The notes under the pieces: generated by a model
Told to the model about the DNA's origin: nothing
Seen by the model: the letters and a program-made list of their open reading frames with translations, nothing else
Databases searched by the model: none
Translations under genes and position numbers: made by a program
NCBI GenBank assembly: GCA_963965975.1
Contig: OZ014420.1
Span: 2,258,001 to 2,322,000, forward strand
Direction: 5' to 3'
DNA length: 64,000 nucleotides
Source: Xestospongia bergquistia
Taxonomy: Eukaryota; Porifera; Demospongiae; Haplosclerida; Petrosiidae
Shown here: piece after piece, positions 11,522 to 22,900 of the stretch
Layout: the number at the start of each line of letters is the position of its first letter
How positions within the stretch are numbered: the first letter of the stretch is position 1

Positions 11522-12195
11522 ATGACAGACATACCTTACAACCAAGATAGAGCCCCGAAAGGAGGGTATCCAGAGATAAAATGGTCACGCAATCTACCTC
11601 GTCGAGGCCCATCAGGACTGATGACAATACTTGGAGGGGTTACAATAATGAGCTTAGGTTTTGTTGTAGTAGTCCAATCAAATAAGGAGAGAAGGTGGGT
11701 GTGGTTAGACTGTCTATGTGACTAAAGCTGATATAATTTATTAGGCGTCTTCGAAAAGAGCAACTCAATGCAAGGTTATCTCTACTTCCATTAGTTCAAG
11801 CTGAAGAAGATCGAAGGTGTGTCAATATATTAATAGTATGCAATATTTAATATACTAGACACACAGTGATAAGTAATTTCTTGTGTAATGCAATATCGTT
11901 ATTTCCTATTTAATACAATGTATCATTCATTATATGACATAAAATTAACACTCATTTTTCATGTCCCTTAATTACTAGGGTATGATTGTTTTATGGTTTT
12001 CAAAGGATATATATGGAGTTGTTAATTATTTTTTATGACAAATATAGGATATTGAGAGCTATGAAAGCATTTGAAGCTGAAGAGGCGTTAATAATGAAGG
12101 ATGTACCTGGATGGAAAGTAGGAGAAAGTGTTTATCACACAGACAAATGGGTTCCACCAAATCCTGCACAATTAAAGTTCACTGACAATAACTAG
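11522..12195 (+). CDS. NDUFA13: NADH dehydrogenase 1 alpha subcomplex subunit 13 (GRIM-19)
   Basis: Three exons, 11522..11694, 11745..11816 and 12048..12195, closing to 130 aa. The start is the ATG giving MTDIPYNQDRAPKGGYP, which matches the conserved N-terminus; the upstream in-frame ATG would add 33 unrelated residues. One membrane helix follows (GLMTILGGVTIMSLGFVVVV, about residues 31-50). Then comes the charged helix LRKEQLNARLSLLPL and the C-terminal VPGWKVGESVYHTDKWVPP block typical of the family. The protein is an accessory subunit of mitochondrial complex I, spanning the inner membrane, and is needed for complex assembly. Length is close to the usual ~144 aa. It converges with DTWD2. 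NDUFA8, another complex I subunit, is about 17 kb away, with no sign that the two are co-regulated. Confidence 0.96.
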
Positions 12196-12489
12196 TGTGT
12201 ACCATATAAACAATAGTTAATTAATCACATTTTATCTGAATTTGTGATATAGTATGTACTGTTCATAAGTAAACAGCATTATCAATATGCAAGATGAATT
12301 ATGTGAAAGTTTATCTTTTAGTCAGTAGTACATACATGTATACAAGTTAGAATTATTATATTAGCAATGTAAAGGTTGATGTAATATGTGTGACTTGTTG
12401 ATCAAACAAATACCAACATGTGAACCAGAACTGGCTAAACTTTTGATTGTTGATTGTGTACTGATATTTTCTTTTCCTGTTTTTGTCTA

Positions 12490-12495
12490 AATAAA
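12490..12495 (+). terminator. Polyadenylation signal AATAAA for NDUFA13
   Basis: A canonical hexamer 295 bp after the NDUFA13 stop and only 25 bp before the antisense DTWD2 stop. The 3' ends of the two convergent transcripts therefore probably overlap. Confidence 0.6.
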
Positions 12496-12519
12496 GTATG
12501 GAATGTATTAATTTCCTCT

Positions 12520-13890
12520 TTATGTGACATACTTGAAAATAGACCTAGGCATGTACTCAGGGTGATCTTTGCTGTAATGCTGTACTGCTCCATGATCTAG
12601 TTGATGCTGACAAAGTTCTATTAATGGGCGAACAAGAGCCTGCAATGAAAATATAAGCTAATATGTTTTTGAATCAAATACTTAAGAACTATACAACCAA
12701 TACTTTAGCATTCTATGATGATTCATTTAGAAAACATACATCTACAATTCCTGGTGTCTGTTCTAGCCAAGCCAGTGCATGAGCTACTGATTCTAATGTT
12801 GACAGACTATGTTGGGAAGGTTGTGTTCGAATGATGTATTTGCTGTTGATCTCATGACATAACTCTACCTGTGATAATACACAAACAAAAGTTAAACTGT
12901 AATACACTTCTCTTCATAACTTGTTTGACTGAATTCAAAAACTGGTTTTGAATAAAAATAGATTTTGTTTCAGCCCATGTTCCATCCAAAACTATGAGAG
13001 CTCCATCATCATATTCACCAATAGGACATGGAGCAATTGATTGCATATCAACAGCTGATAAAGGCATAACAAACATTACATTTGTGTTGGATAATTACCT
13101 GACTTTCCAGGATATAACAGGAGAGTAGAGCTGGATTGTATAGCCTTTTTTAACTGTGGATATCTTCATAAATGTGGTGTTGGATAAACAGCTGTTAAGT
13201 CAAAGCTCTACCTGTCAACTTTGAACCGTTTTCCTCTCATTATATGCAGTTTCTCTTTTGGTAGACTCTGCTGTAATATAGGAACTGTTGCCAGACAACG
13301 ACTTTCCTGTGATCAAGTTATAGCAAAATTATATGAGGCATGATTAGTACTAATCAGGATATTGTTATAATTACCTCTCGTAAACAAGGGTCATTAGTTT
13401 CACAAGATGACCCAATTCAATGGGGGGAGTGTCTGAAAACTGTTTTAACATCAGCTTATTTATGGTACATAGTACATTTCATTTCTAACATGTTAAAATA
13501 CCATAGCTATCTCTGCAAATCAACATGGTGGAGTTCCTGCTTTTAGTTGAGTCAGGGTTGTGAGACTAAATACCATTACTTATATATTAATAAATATTTG
13601 TATGTTTAATTGATAAAAAGTTTTACTTAACCACCTCATTGTGGTGTTGTAGGATAATTACTGTGGTCTTGATAGGAATAGGTTCATATGGTAAGCATGA
13701 GCATATGCACACTGGTATTGGTCTCCTGCAGAAACAGAATACGTGACTCACAACCAAATCAAGAATGAAAACAATAATATAAGTGGGACCTGCATCTCAG
13801 GCAAGTTTTTCTCTTTACAGGAAAGTCTTCTGGTAAGTAATGGAGGTCAGCAAATGCCTCATCTACATTATCTTCACTGCAAGCAGCCAT
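12520..13890 (-). CDS. DTWD2: tRNA-uridine aminocarboxypropyltransferase, DTWD2-like
   Basis: Seven exons: 13790..13890, 13635..13725, 13220..13306, 13099..13153, 12921..13054, 12740..12868, 12520..12639, giving 238 aa in one frame. The DTW domain shows RCR-RPIPVCIC near the N-terminus, TLLLYPGKS, the signature LDGTWAETK, and IIRTQP...LSTLESVAHAL. Family enzymes transfer the aminocarboxypropyl group of S-adenosylmethionine to uridine (acp3U) in tRNA loops; DTWD2 acts on the D-loop of cytosolic tRNAs. The exon 3 donor is my least certain junction: the stronger-looking GTAGAG site 8 bp downstream breaks the frame, so I used GTTGAC at 13219. Length is somewhat below human DTWD2 (about 298 aa), mainly at the N-terminus. 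It is divergent from DMXL with only 88 bp between starts. Confidence 0.9.
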
Positions 13891-13978
13891 TTCTAATTAT
13901 TATTATTTCTAAATATCGGAAAATAATATTGAAATAAAATCATGCTTCTTCAGTAATCTCGAGTTTATCTCATCTGAG
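13891..13978. promoter_or_regulatory. 88-bp bidirectional promoter, DTWD2 / DMXL
   Basis: This is the shortest head-to-head spacing in the window. The AT-rich segment must hold both translation leaders unless transcription starts lie inside the opposite gene. No TATA or initiator motif can be fixed by eye. Confidence 0.5.
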
Positions 13979-16900
13979 ATGGATTGCAGTCAAATTCTTC
14001 CAGGTGCAGTCAATTTAGGTCCATGTTCAGTTGCTACAGGCTACTTGGATGAAGTTCCATTCATCGTAAGTGAAGTTACCATTTCTCTAGCCACTCCCCT
14101 TATTCTCTGTTCACATAGTGTTATGCTTCTGACACAAACCTTGTCTTACTGGATGGGCGATTAGGACATATACAGACTCTGCTAGGTGTTGATTTTGGCT
14201 ACGGAGAGATTGTCATTACATGTATGCATGTTGCTGAATCAAGTGGCAAAGTAGGTCTAATAATAACTAAGATATTGCAATGATCATATGGTTAGGTTGC
14301 TGCCGCATGGGGATGTGATGTCATGATATTTAAACCAGATCAAATGGAAACTGCTGTAGCTGATAAAGTATGACAACACTATATACATAAGTGATACCAT
14401 GTCTTCCTATTGTAGTTTCCATGGTCCTGGAAACCTTACTTTACATGTACATTTCCTTCAAAGGTGTTAAGCCTCAGTTTCAAACAAGATGGTAGGTTAT
14501 TATAGTTATTTAATGTCTATTTAAGTGCACACATAACTCATGAGATATAAATTTGGTCATGAGTGGACATAAACACATACTACATGTAATTCATACAAAC
14601 TTCCTCATTTAGACTTGTATACAATGTATAATTAGATAGGACATGAAAACATAATTGGTAATTAATGTCAAACAAAATATACCCACAGAAAAAGAAAATG
14701 GTTGCATTGTAATAGTACACATATTACATACACATTATTAATATGTAAACAAATGGTAACATATTGATAATGTTGTGTCTATAATCCTTAGGCTCTCAAC
14801 TTCTTGTTGGTGGAGACTTTATATCATTATGGAATTTAGAATTACAGAGATGTCCTGCAAAGCAAGATAGTTCTCCAACAATTACTGCTGGTAGGAGCAG
14901 CATAGAAGACGAGCAAGAAAGTGGTTGGAAAGAGACGTGGAAAATTAATATGTCTTCACCAGTAGTACATCTTAAATTTTCTCCAGATGGGAGTATGTTT
15001 GCAAGCGCATCTACAGTAAGTCAAGTATCATTCATACCTATGTCAATAATATCACCTATAGAATGATCGACTGGTGAAGATATGGTATAAGATGCAGCCT
15101 AGAAAAGGTTTGTTATCATGGAAGGAATCCCATGATTCAGGTTAATAAATTTTGTATTTTCTTTATAGCTACACATCCCCATCGTCAGCAAGAACTACCT
15201 GAGACTCAATCCAAGCATTACAGCTTTACATTTATAGCTCATCCTCGTGCTATTACTGGTCTTGTGTGGAGAAAGACAAGTGTTTGTATGAAACAGTAAG
15301 CTATTATATAAATAACTTAATTATTTATCATGGACAGATATACACAATGAATGGATGGATGGATAGATAGTTAGTTGAATGGATAAATAGTTCCATAGAG
15401 GGGACAGTTACAGAGTGAAGGACATAGCCACTTTTAAGAGATTATTTTTTTCAGAGGGGCTGTTTCTAACGTTCTTCTCACTCGTTGCAAAGACAACATT
15501 TGTCGTTTATGGAGTCACACTTTATTTAGAGAGAAAGCCCCTCAATCAAATTTGCTTCGATTCTTTTTAGTATCATCTATCGATCCAGTGGCTGACATAC
15601 CATTTCGCTCAACAATGCCAGTAGAGGATGCCGATTTCATAGTCCATTGGCTCAACAATAAAGAGATGACATACACTAACAAAGCAAACCATATATACCA
15701 ATCCAATTTAACTCGACATACATCATTTGGTAGTATTGCATCAGGTCCCAGTGATGATATGTTATCAAGTTGGGTATGTGTGGAAGAAAAATCGTCTTCA
15801 GATTTGGAAGCAATTTCTGAAGAATCAACCAAATATCAAAGTTATTCTCTAGAGGATTATCTTGCTCCACCTTCACCTCACTTCACTCGTATGACAGTAG
15901 GAACTCCTCAAAAAGATGGAGAGTCTCTTGTTGGTTTGAGTAAAAAGAATGAGTCCCAATTGATGGAAGAGTGGATTAACTCACCTGATCTTCTGGTGTG
16001 TATTCATCCTAACAATGGTTCTTTAATGGTGTGGACAGTAGAGGGATTAGATGCACCAAGACATGGTACACGGTAAGTTTTGATTTTTTGCAACAGAATT
16101 ATTATTGTGACTTAACTGAGCTTAAAATACAGGATATCCTATTACTTTATTGCCTAAAGGATTAATGAGTTTTTATAGTAACAAAGGAGTACTCCTCATT
16201 TAATTTTTCATTTGTCATTTTTTATTTCTCTTCAGATTGGTTCACATTAGTTTCAGTTCCTGTCTACCACATGTTTTTCCACCACATCTTGCTCAAACTC
16301 TACATCAGGAACTTCAACAATTTTTATTGAAAGATCCTGAGCCAATAGGAATGCTCTCAGTTCCTCTTTCTCCTCCTTCCATTTTATCTGGTGCCCAATC
16401 TCCACGTTCCACCTTAAATACTTCAGAACTAAACTTGCCAGTTCCTCAGATACGCCTGCCCTCAGGTAGAAATGTCATTGATATCCCTGATAGTACCAGA
16501 ACACTTCATCCATCCTCCTCACTGGTTCTTCTCTCTTCTCACTGTAATGGTAGCATCAATGCTTGGTCTGTGGAACTCACTGTTCAAGCAAATTACTGCA
16601 CTTCAATTTCAGGTTTGATTCATTGTGGACAAACTGGAGGTCATTGTAAAGAGGTTCAAACAGTTCATCGTCATCCATGGCTGCCAGTGCTAATGACTAT
16701 TGCTAATAAAGAAGTAAAAAGTCAAGTTGAAAATGAATTGATAATCTGGAATGCTGATTTGGCTGGTCCATTGACTAATAAAGCACAAGTCAGAGAGCTC
16801 TCTCGTATGTCTTCTTCAGAAAGTCTTTCTTTCACAATTGCTTCATGGATACCTCCAATTTCTCTTGCTAGTAGTAATGTTGGTGCTCTTTCTCGCTGTC

Positions 16901-19900
16901 CTTCATTTGGTCTATTTGTTACAAATGTAGGTAATGAGCTCTGCCTGTTTCAAACCTCTCTTTATCCAATTATACCGGCTAACAGTAGTCACACACTCTA
17001 TCACACTTCTTGCCCATTGCATGAGTCATCTTCTAAGACTATTACAATGACATCTCACTCTGGTACAGAAGGAATGGCATTTATCAGTGTAGTTGATGAT
17101 GATCTCGACAAGTATGATAATATAGTAGCCCTTCACGCCTTTCGAATGAATTCGGCTGCTATTCAGTCATTTGAAGACCTTGATACCTCTGAGTCTATTC
17201 CTCCATTAGATTTCTCTGATGAGCTTCTGATTGTTTTAATTGAAAACCAAGAAGTTACTGTGTCAAGTATTGGGTCCACCCCTCAGTCAAGTTTTCAAAG
17301 CTACCTTCATATTTGGAGGATTATTTTACAAGAGAAGGAGGTCACTTCTCTTAGAAGGGCTGACTCATTAGATCCATGGTACAAGCCACAGCCTAGATAT
17401 ACTCGTCTTTGCCATGCCAAAATCACAAAGTTGTTGTCAGCTGAGCCTTTCCCATTACAAAATCCTAACAGCTATGTTGTTCAAAGTCAACCGTCATGTG
17501 ATATTGCCAGCTCTCTTCAACTTCAATTGCCTTTTCTTTTCTCACCATATCTTTTTACCACAGTATGCTCAGATGGGAGAATTCATTGCTGGCAGTTGAA
17601 AGTAAAGGTAATGCTTCATGAAACAACTCTATTCAACATTGGAGAATTATCAGATAAGCCATCACTTCAAGTTGAAGCTTATGATATTTTTGATGTAGGT
17701 TCTTTGCATAAAGGATCTACTAAACTCCTTAATTGTCTGACTAACAGTGCATTAAAGGAACTGCCACTTTCAAACTTTTTACCTTGTGCCCTTTCTTGTG
17801 CTTATCCTGGTCGTTTTGCTATGGCACATTTACTGACGAGACCTTTAAAAACAACACATTCCCTCCTTAATCCTCTCAGTAAGCATGGAATGGTATCTGT
17901 GTGGGAATGTGAATCAACTGGTGGTCTGCAATGGATCTGTGAATCCGTTCTCTCTCTAGAAGGTATTGGTGGAATTACTACTGGCTCTAAATCACAACCA
18001 GAGTCAGTTCACTTAGACTGGCTGCCAATGGAGAATGGGTCATATCTTTTGGCAACTTACTTTAATTCTGTAATTTCCATATTTGGTATGGCCCTACCAA
18101 TTATGGAGACACAGTTATCATGTCCATCAGAAGATATATTCGCGCGTAGATTTAGTAAAAGTGTTAGCATGCCAGTTTTGAAGTCTGAGAAAGCCTTCTC
18201 TTCATGGGTTTGTCTTCTAAATTTTCCAATTGTTAAACCCTATAGTGGTATCTCTACACGTTGGTTTGCATATACTGGTAGTAATAGCCTATTAATTGGA
18301 ATTGGTAGTGAGTTGCAAGTCTATTCTTGCTGGGTCAATTCAGAGAGGTTGAAATCATTTTCTCATCAACGTGGCAATATTAAGTTACGTATATCATCAA
18401 CACCAAAAAAGCATAGTCGACTTGCTTCTAGGTTAGCCCATACAGATTGTATTAATCTACTAGACTATGCCCACTCTAAAAATAGCCCTTTGCCTCAATA
18501 TCATCCCAAAATTTTGACTGATCTTCTTAACTCAGGAAAACTAGAAGCTGTAAAGCTCATTTTAATCAATCTTGTGAAGTATTTGCTTCTTTATCAAGAA
18601 AGAAGCAAGTCTTCTGCGTATATGAACTTTGATGAGAGAGTCAACATGGAGGAAGAAGACAATGAAAAGGATGGTTCTCGTGTTAGGTTACTCTCTGTAG
18701 TAGATGGCAGATTAAAGCGTAGTCAAAAAGCTCTTGTGAAGGTAGAAGTGGAGAATATTCCACCTGTGTCTTTGTCCCTGCTAAAGATATTTAATCTATC
18801 TTCTAGTAGAGAAGAAATAGACGAGGAGGGAGATGATCAGCTTGAAGTAAAGCAAGATGATTATGATGCACTTTTCTCACATGATCTCAGTACCACTTCT
18901 TATGATAATGAGTTTGTCTTAGAAGAAGAGACAATTGCTGACAAAATCACATTTGAGAAGATCAATATTGAAACATCAGAGTTCACCACTGATCTTGCTC
19001 AACAACTTACCTCAATACTTCATTATACTCGTCTACCTGACATCAATGATGTTGAGCAGGTCAGATTACTAGCAATAGCTCACACTGTGGCACGTACAAA
19101 GATGAGTTTCAATGAATCACCCATGTATTCCATATCCAGTCAGGTAGAAGCTCCTGATCTGGGCACTTCTTTGGGTGCTGGATATGCTGCTGTAGGTTTT
19201 GTTCCGGGGGGCATTGGGGGAGGTGAAGCAATGGATGACTGTGGTTTGCGATATTTGTTTGCTCTCCATAACTTCCTAACTCTAGCTGTTTCTCTACCAA
19301 AAGACATTGCAACTACTGGAGTAGCTACAAGTGACATTATATGGGCTTTTCATTCTGATGCAGAAACAGAATTGTTATCTAATATTCCTTGTGTGCAAGA
19401 TGATCATCTAAATTGGCCTGACCTACGCAATGCTGGTGTGGGATGGTGGGTACGAAGCAGTGACACTTTAAGAAGGTTATCTGAAAAGGTAAACAGTTAA
19501 TATCTCCCTGAATCTATGTATTTTCATTTCTTTCTCTTCAGCTTGCTAAATCTCAATTTATGTTGAAACAAGATCCTATGGATGCTAGCCTCTTTTACTT
19601 AGCAATGAAAAAGCAATCACTGCTCAAAGGGCTCTTCAAGTAAGTTGTTAGCACATCACTGATCCATTTCCTTCATAATTTTGTTTATTTTGGCCGAATT
19701 AAGTTCACCAATACATGTTGTGTTCACTACTACATGTTGTGTTCACCACTACATGTTGTGTTCACCACTATATGTTGTTGTGTTCACCAATACATGTTGT
19801 TGTGTTCACCACTACATGTTGTGTTCACCACTACATGTTGTTGTGTTCACCACTACATGTTGTGTTCACCACTATATGTTGTTGTGTTCACCGCTACATG

Positions 19901-22900
19901 TTGTTGTGTTCACCACTACATGTTGTTGTGTTCACCAATACATGTTGTGTTCACCAATACATGTTGTGTTCACCAATACATGTTGTGTTCACCAATACAT
20001 GTTGTGTTCCATTACATGTTGTGTTCACCACTACATGTTGTGTTCACCACTACATGTTGTGTTCACCAATACATGTTGTGTTCACTACTACATGTTGTGT
20101 TCACCACTACATGTTGTGTTCACCAATACATGTTGTGTTCCATTACATGTTGTGTTCCATTACATGTTGTGTTCACGACTACATTTTGTGTTCACGACTA
20201 CATGTTGTGTTCACCAATACATGTTGTGTTCACTACTACATGTTGTGTTCACCACTACATGTTATGTTCACCACTACATGTTGTTGTGTTCACCACTACA
20301 TGTTGTGTTCACCAATACATGTTGTGTTCCATTACATGTTGTGTTCACCAATACATGTTGTGTTCACCAATACATGTTGTGTTCACCAATACATGTTGTG
20401 TTCACTACTACATGTTGTGTTCACCACTACATGTTATGTTCACCACTACATGTTATGTTCCATTACATGTTGTGTTCACGACTACATGTTGTATTCACCA
20501 ATACATGTTGTGTTCCATTACATGTTGTGTTCACCAATACATGTTGTGTTCACTACTACATGTTATGTTCACCACTACATGTTATGTTCACCACTACATG
20601 TTGTTGTGTTCACCACTACATGTTGTGTTCACCAATACATGTTGTGTTCCATTACATGTTGTGTTCACCAATACATGTTGTGTTCCATTACATGTTGTCT
20701 ACAAGTTGTGTTCCTTTACATGTTGTATTCACCACTACATGTTGTGTTCACCAATACATGTTGTGTTCCATTACATGTTGTATTCACCACTACATGTTGT
20801 GTTCACCAATACATGTTGTGTTCCATTACATGTTGTCTACATGTTGTGTTCCATTACATGTTGTGTTCACCACTACATGTTGTGTTCACCAATACATGTT
20901 GTGTTCACCAATATATTTTGTGTTCACCACTACATGTTGTGTTCACCAATACATGTTGTGTTCACCAATATATTTTGTGTTCACCACTACATGTTGTGTT
21001 CACCAATACATGTTGTGTTCACCAATATATTTTGTGTTCACCAATACATGTTGTGTTCACCAATACATGTTGTGTTCCATTACATGTTGTGTTCACCACT
21101 ACATGTTGTGTTCACCAATACATGTTGTGTTCCATTACATGTTGTGTTCACCACTACATGTTGTGTTCACCAATACATGTTGTGTTCCATTACATGTTGT
21201 GTTCACCAATACATGTTGTGTTCCATTACATGTTGTCTACATGTTGTGTTCCATTACATGTTGTGTTCACCACTACATGTTGTGTTCACCAATACATGTT
21301 GTGTTCACCAATATATTTTGTGTTCACCACTACATGTTGTGTTCACCAATACATGTTGTGTTCACCAATATATTTTGTGTTCACCACTACATGTTGTGTT
21401 CACCAATACATGTTGTGTTCCATTACATGTTGTGTTCACCACTACATGTTGTGTTCACCAATACATGTTGTGTTCCATTACATGTTGTGTTCACCAATAC
21501 ATGTTGTGTTCACTACTACATGTTATGTTCACCACTACATGTTATGTTCACCACTACATGTTGTTGTGTTCACCACTACATGTTGTGTTCACCAATACAT
21601 GTTGTGTTCCATTACATGTTGTGTTCACCAATACATGTTGTGTTCCATTACATGTTGTCTACAAGTTGTGTTCCTTTACATGTTGTATTCACCACTACAT
21701 GTTGTGTTCACCAATACATGTTGTGTTCCATTACATGTTGTATTCACCACTACATGTTGTGTTCACCAATACATGTTGTGTTCCATTACATGTTGTCTAC
21801 ATGTTGTGTTCCATTACATGTTGTGTTCACCACTACATGTTGTGTTCACCAATACATGTTGTGTTCACCAATATATTTTGTGTTCACCACTACATGTTGT
21901 GTTCACCAATACATGTTGTGTTCACCAATATATTTTGTGTTCACCACTACATGTTGTATTCACCAATACATGTTGTGTTCACCAATATATTTTGTGTTCA
22001 CCAATACATGTTGTGTTCACCAATACATGTTGTGTTCCATTACATGTTGTGTTCACCACTACATGTTGTGTTCACCAATACATGTTGTGTTCCATTACAT
22101 GTTGTGTTCACCACTACATGTTGTGTTCACCAATACATGTTGTGTTCCATTACATGTTGTGTTCACCAATACATGTTGTGTTCCATTACATGTTGTCTAC
22201 ATGTTGTGTTCCATTACATGTTGTGTTCACCACTACATGTTGTGTTCACCAATACATGTTGTGTTCACCAATATATTTTGTGTTCACCACTACATGTTGT
22301 GTTCACCAATACATGTTGTGTTCACCAATATATTTTGTGTTCACCACTACATGTTGTGTTCACCAATACATGTTGTGTTCCATTACATGTTGTGTTCACC
22401 ACTACATGTTGTGTTCACCAATACATGTTGTGTTCCATTACATGTTGTGTTCACCAATACATGTTGTGTTCCATTACATGTTGTGTTCCATTACATGTTG
22501 TGTTCACCAATACATGTTGTGTTCCATTACATGTTGTGTTCACCAATACATGTTGTGTTCCATTACATGTTGTCTACATGTTGTGTTCCATTACATGTTG
22601 TGTTCACCACTACATGTTGTGTTCACCAATACATGTTGTGTTCACCAATATATTTTGTGTTCACCACTACATGTTGTGTTCACCAATACATGTTGTGTTC
22701 ACCAATATATTTTGTGTTCACCACTACATGTTGTGTTCACCAATACATGTTGTGTTCCATTACATGTTGTGTTCACCACTACATGTTGTGTTCACCAATA
22801 TATTTTGTGTTCACCACTACATGTTGTGTTCACCAATACATGTTGTGTTCCATTACATGTTGTGTTCACCACTACATGTTGTGTTCACCAATACATGTTG

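Noticed and set aside
13340-13546. Plus-strand 68-codon frame in the DTWD2 intron
   Set aside because: Lies in the intron between two in-frame DTWD2 exons on the other strand; no recognisable content.
15350-15372. GGAT repeat as a transposon boundary
   Set aside because: Only a short simple repeat within a 159-bp intron; no inverted ends.
20494-22471. CRISPR-like array
   Set aside because: The units are contiguous with no unique spacers, and the genome is eukaryotic.
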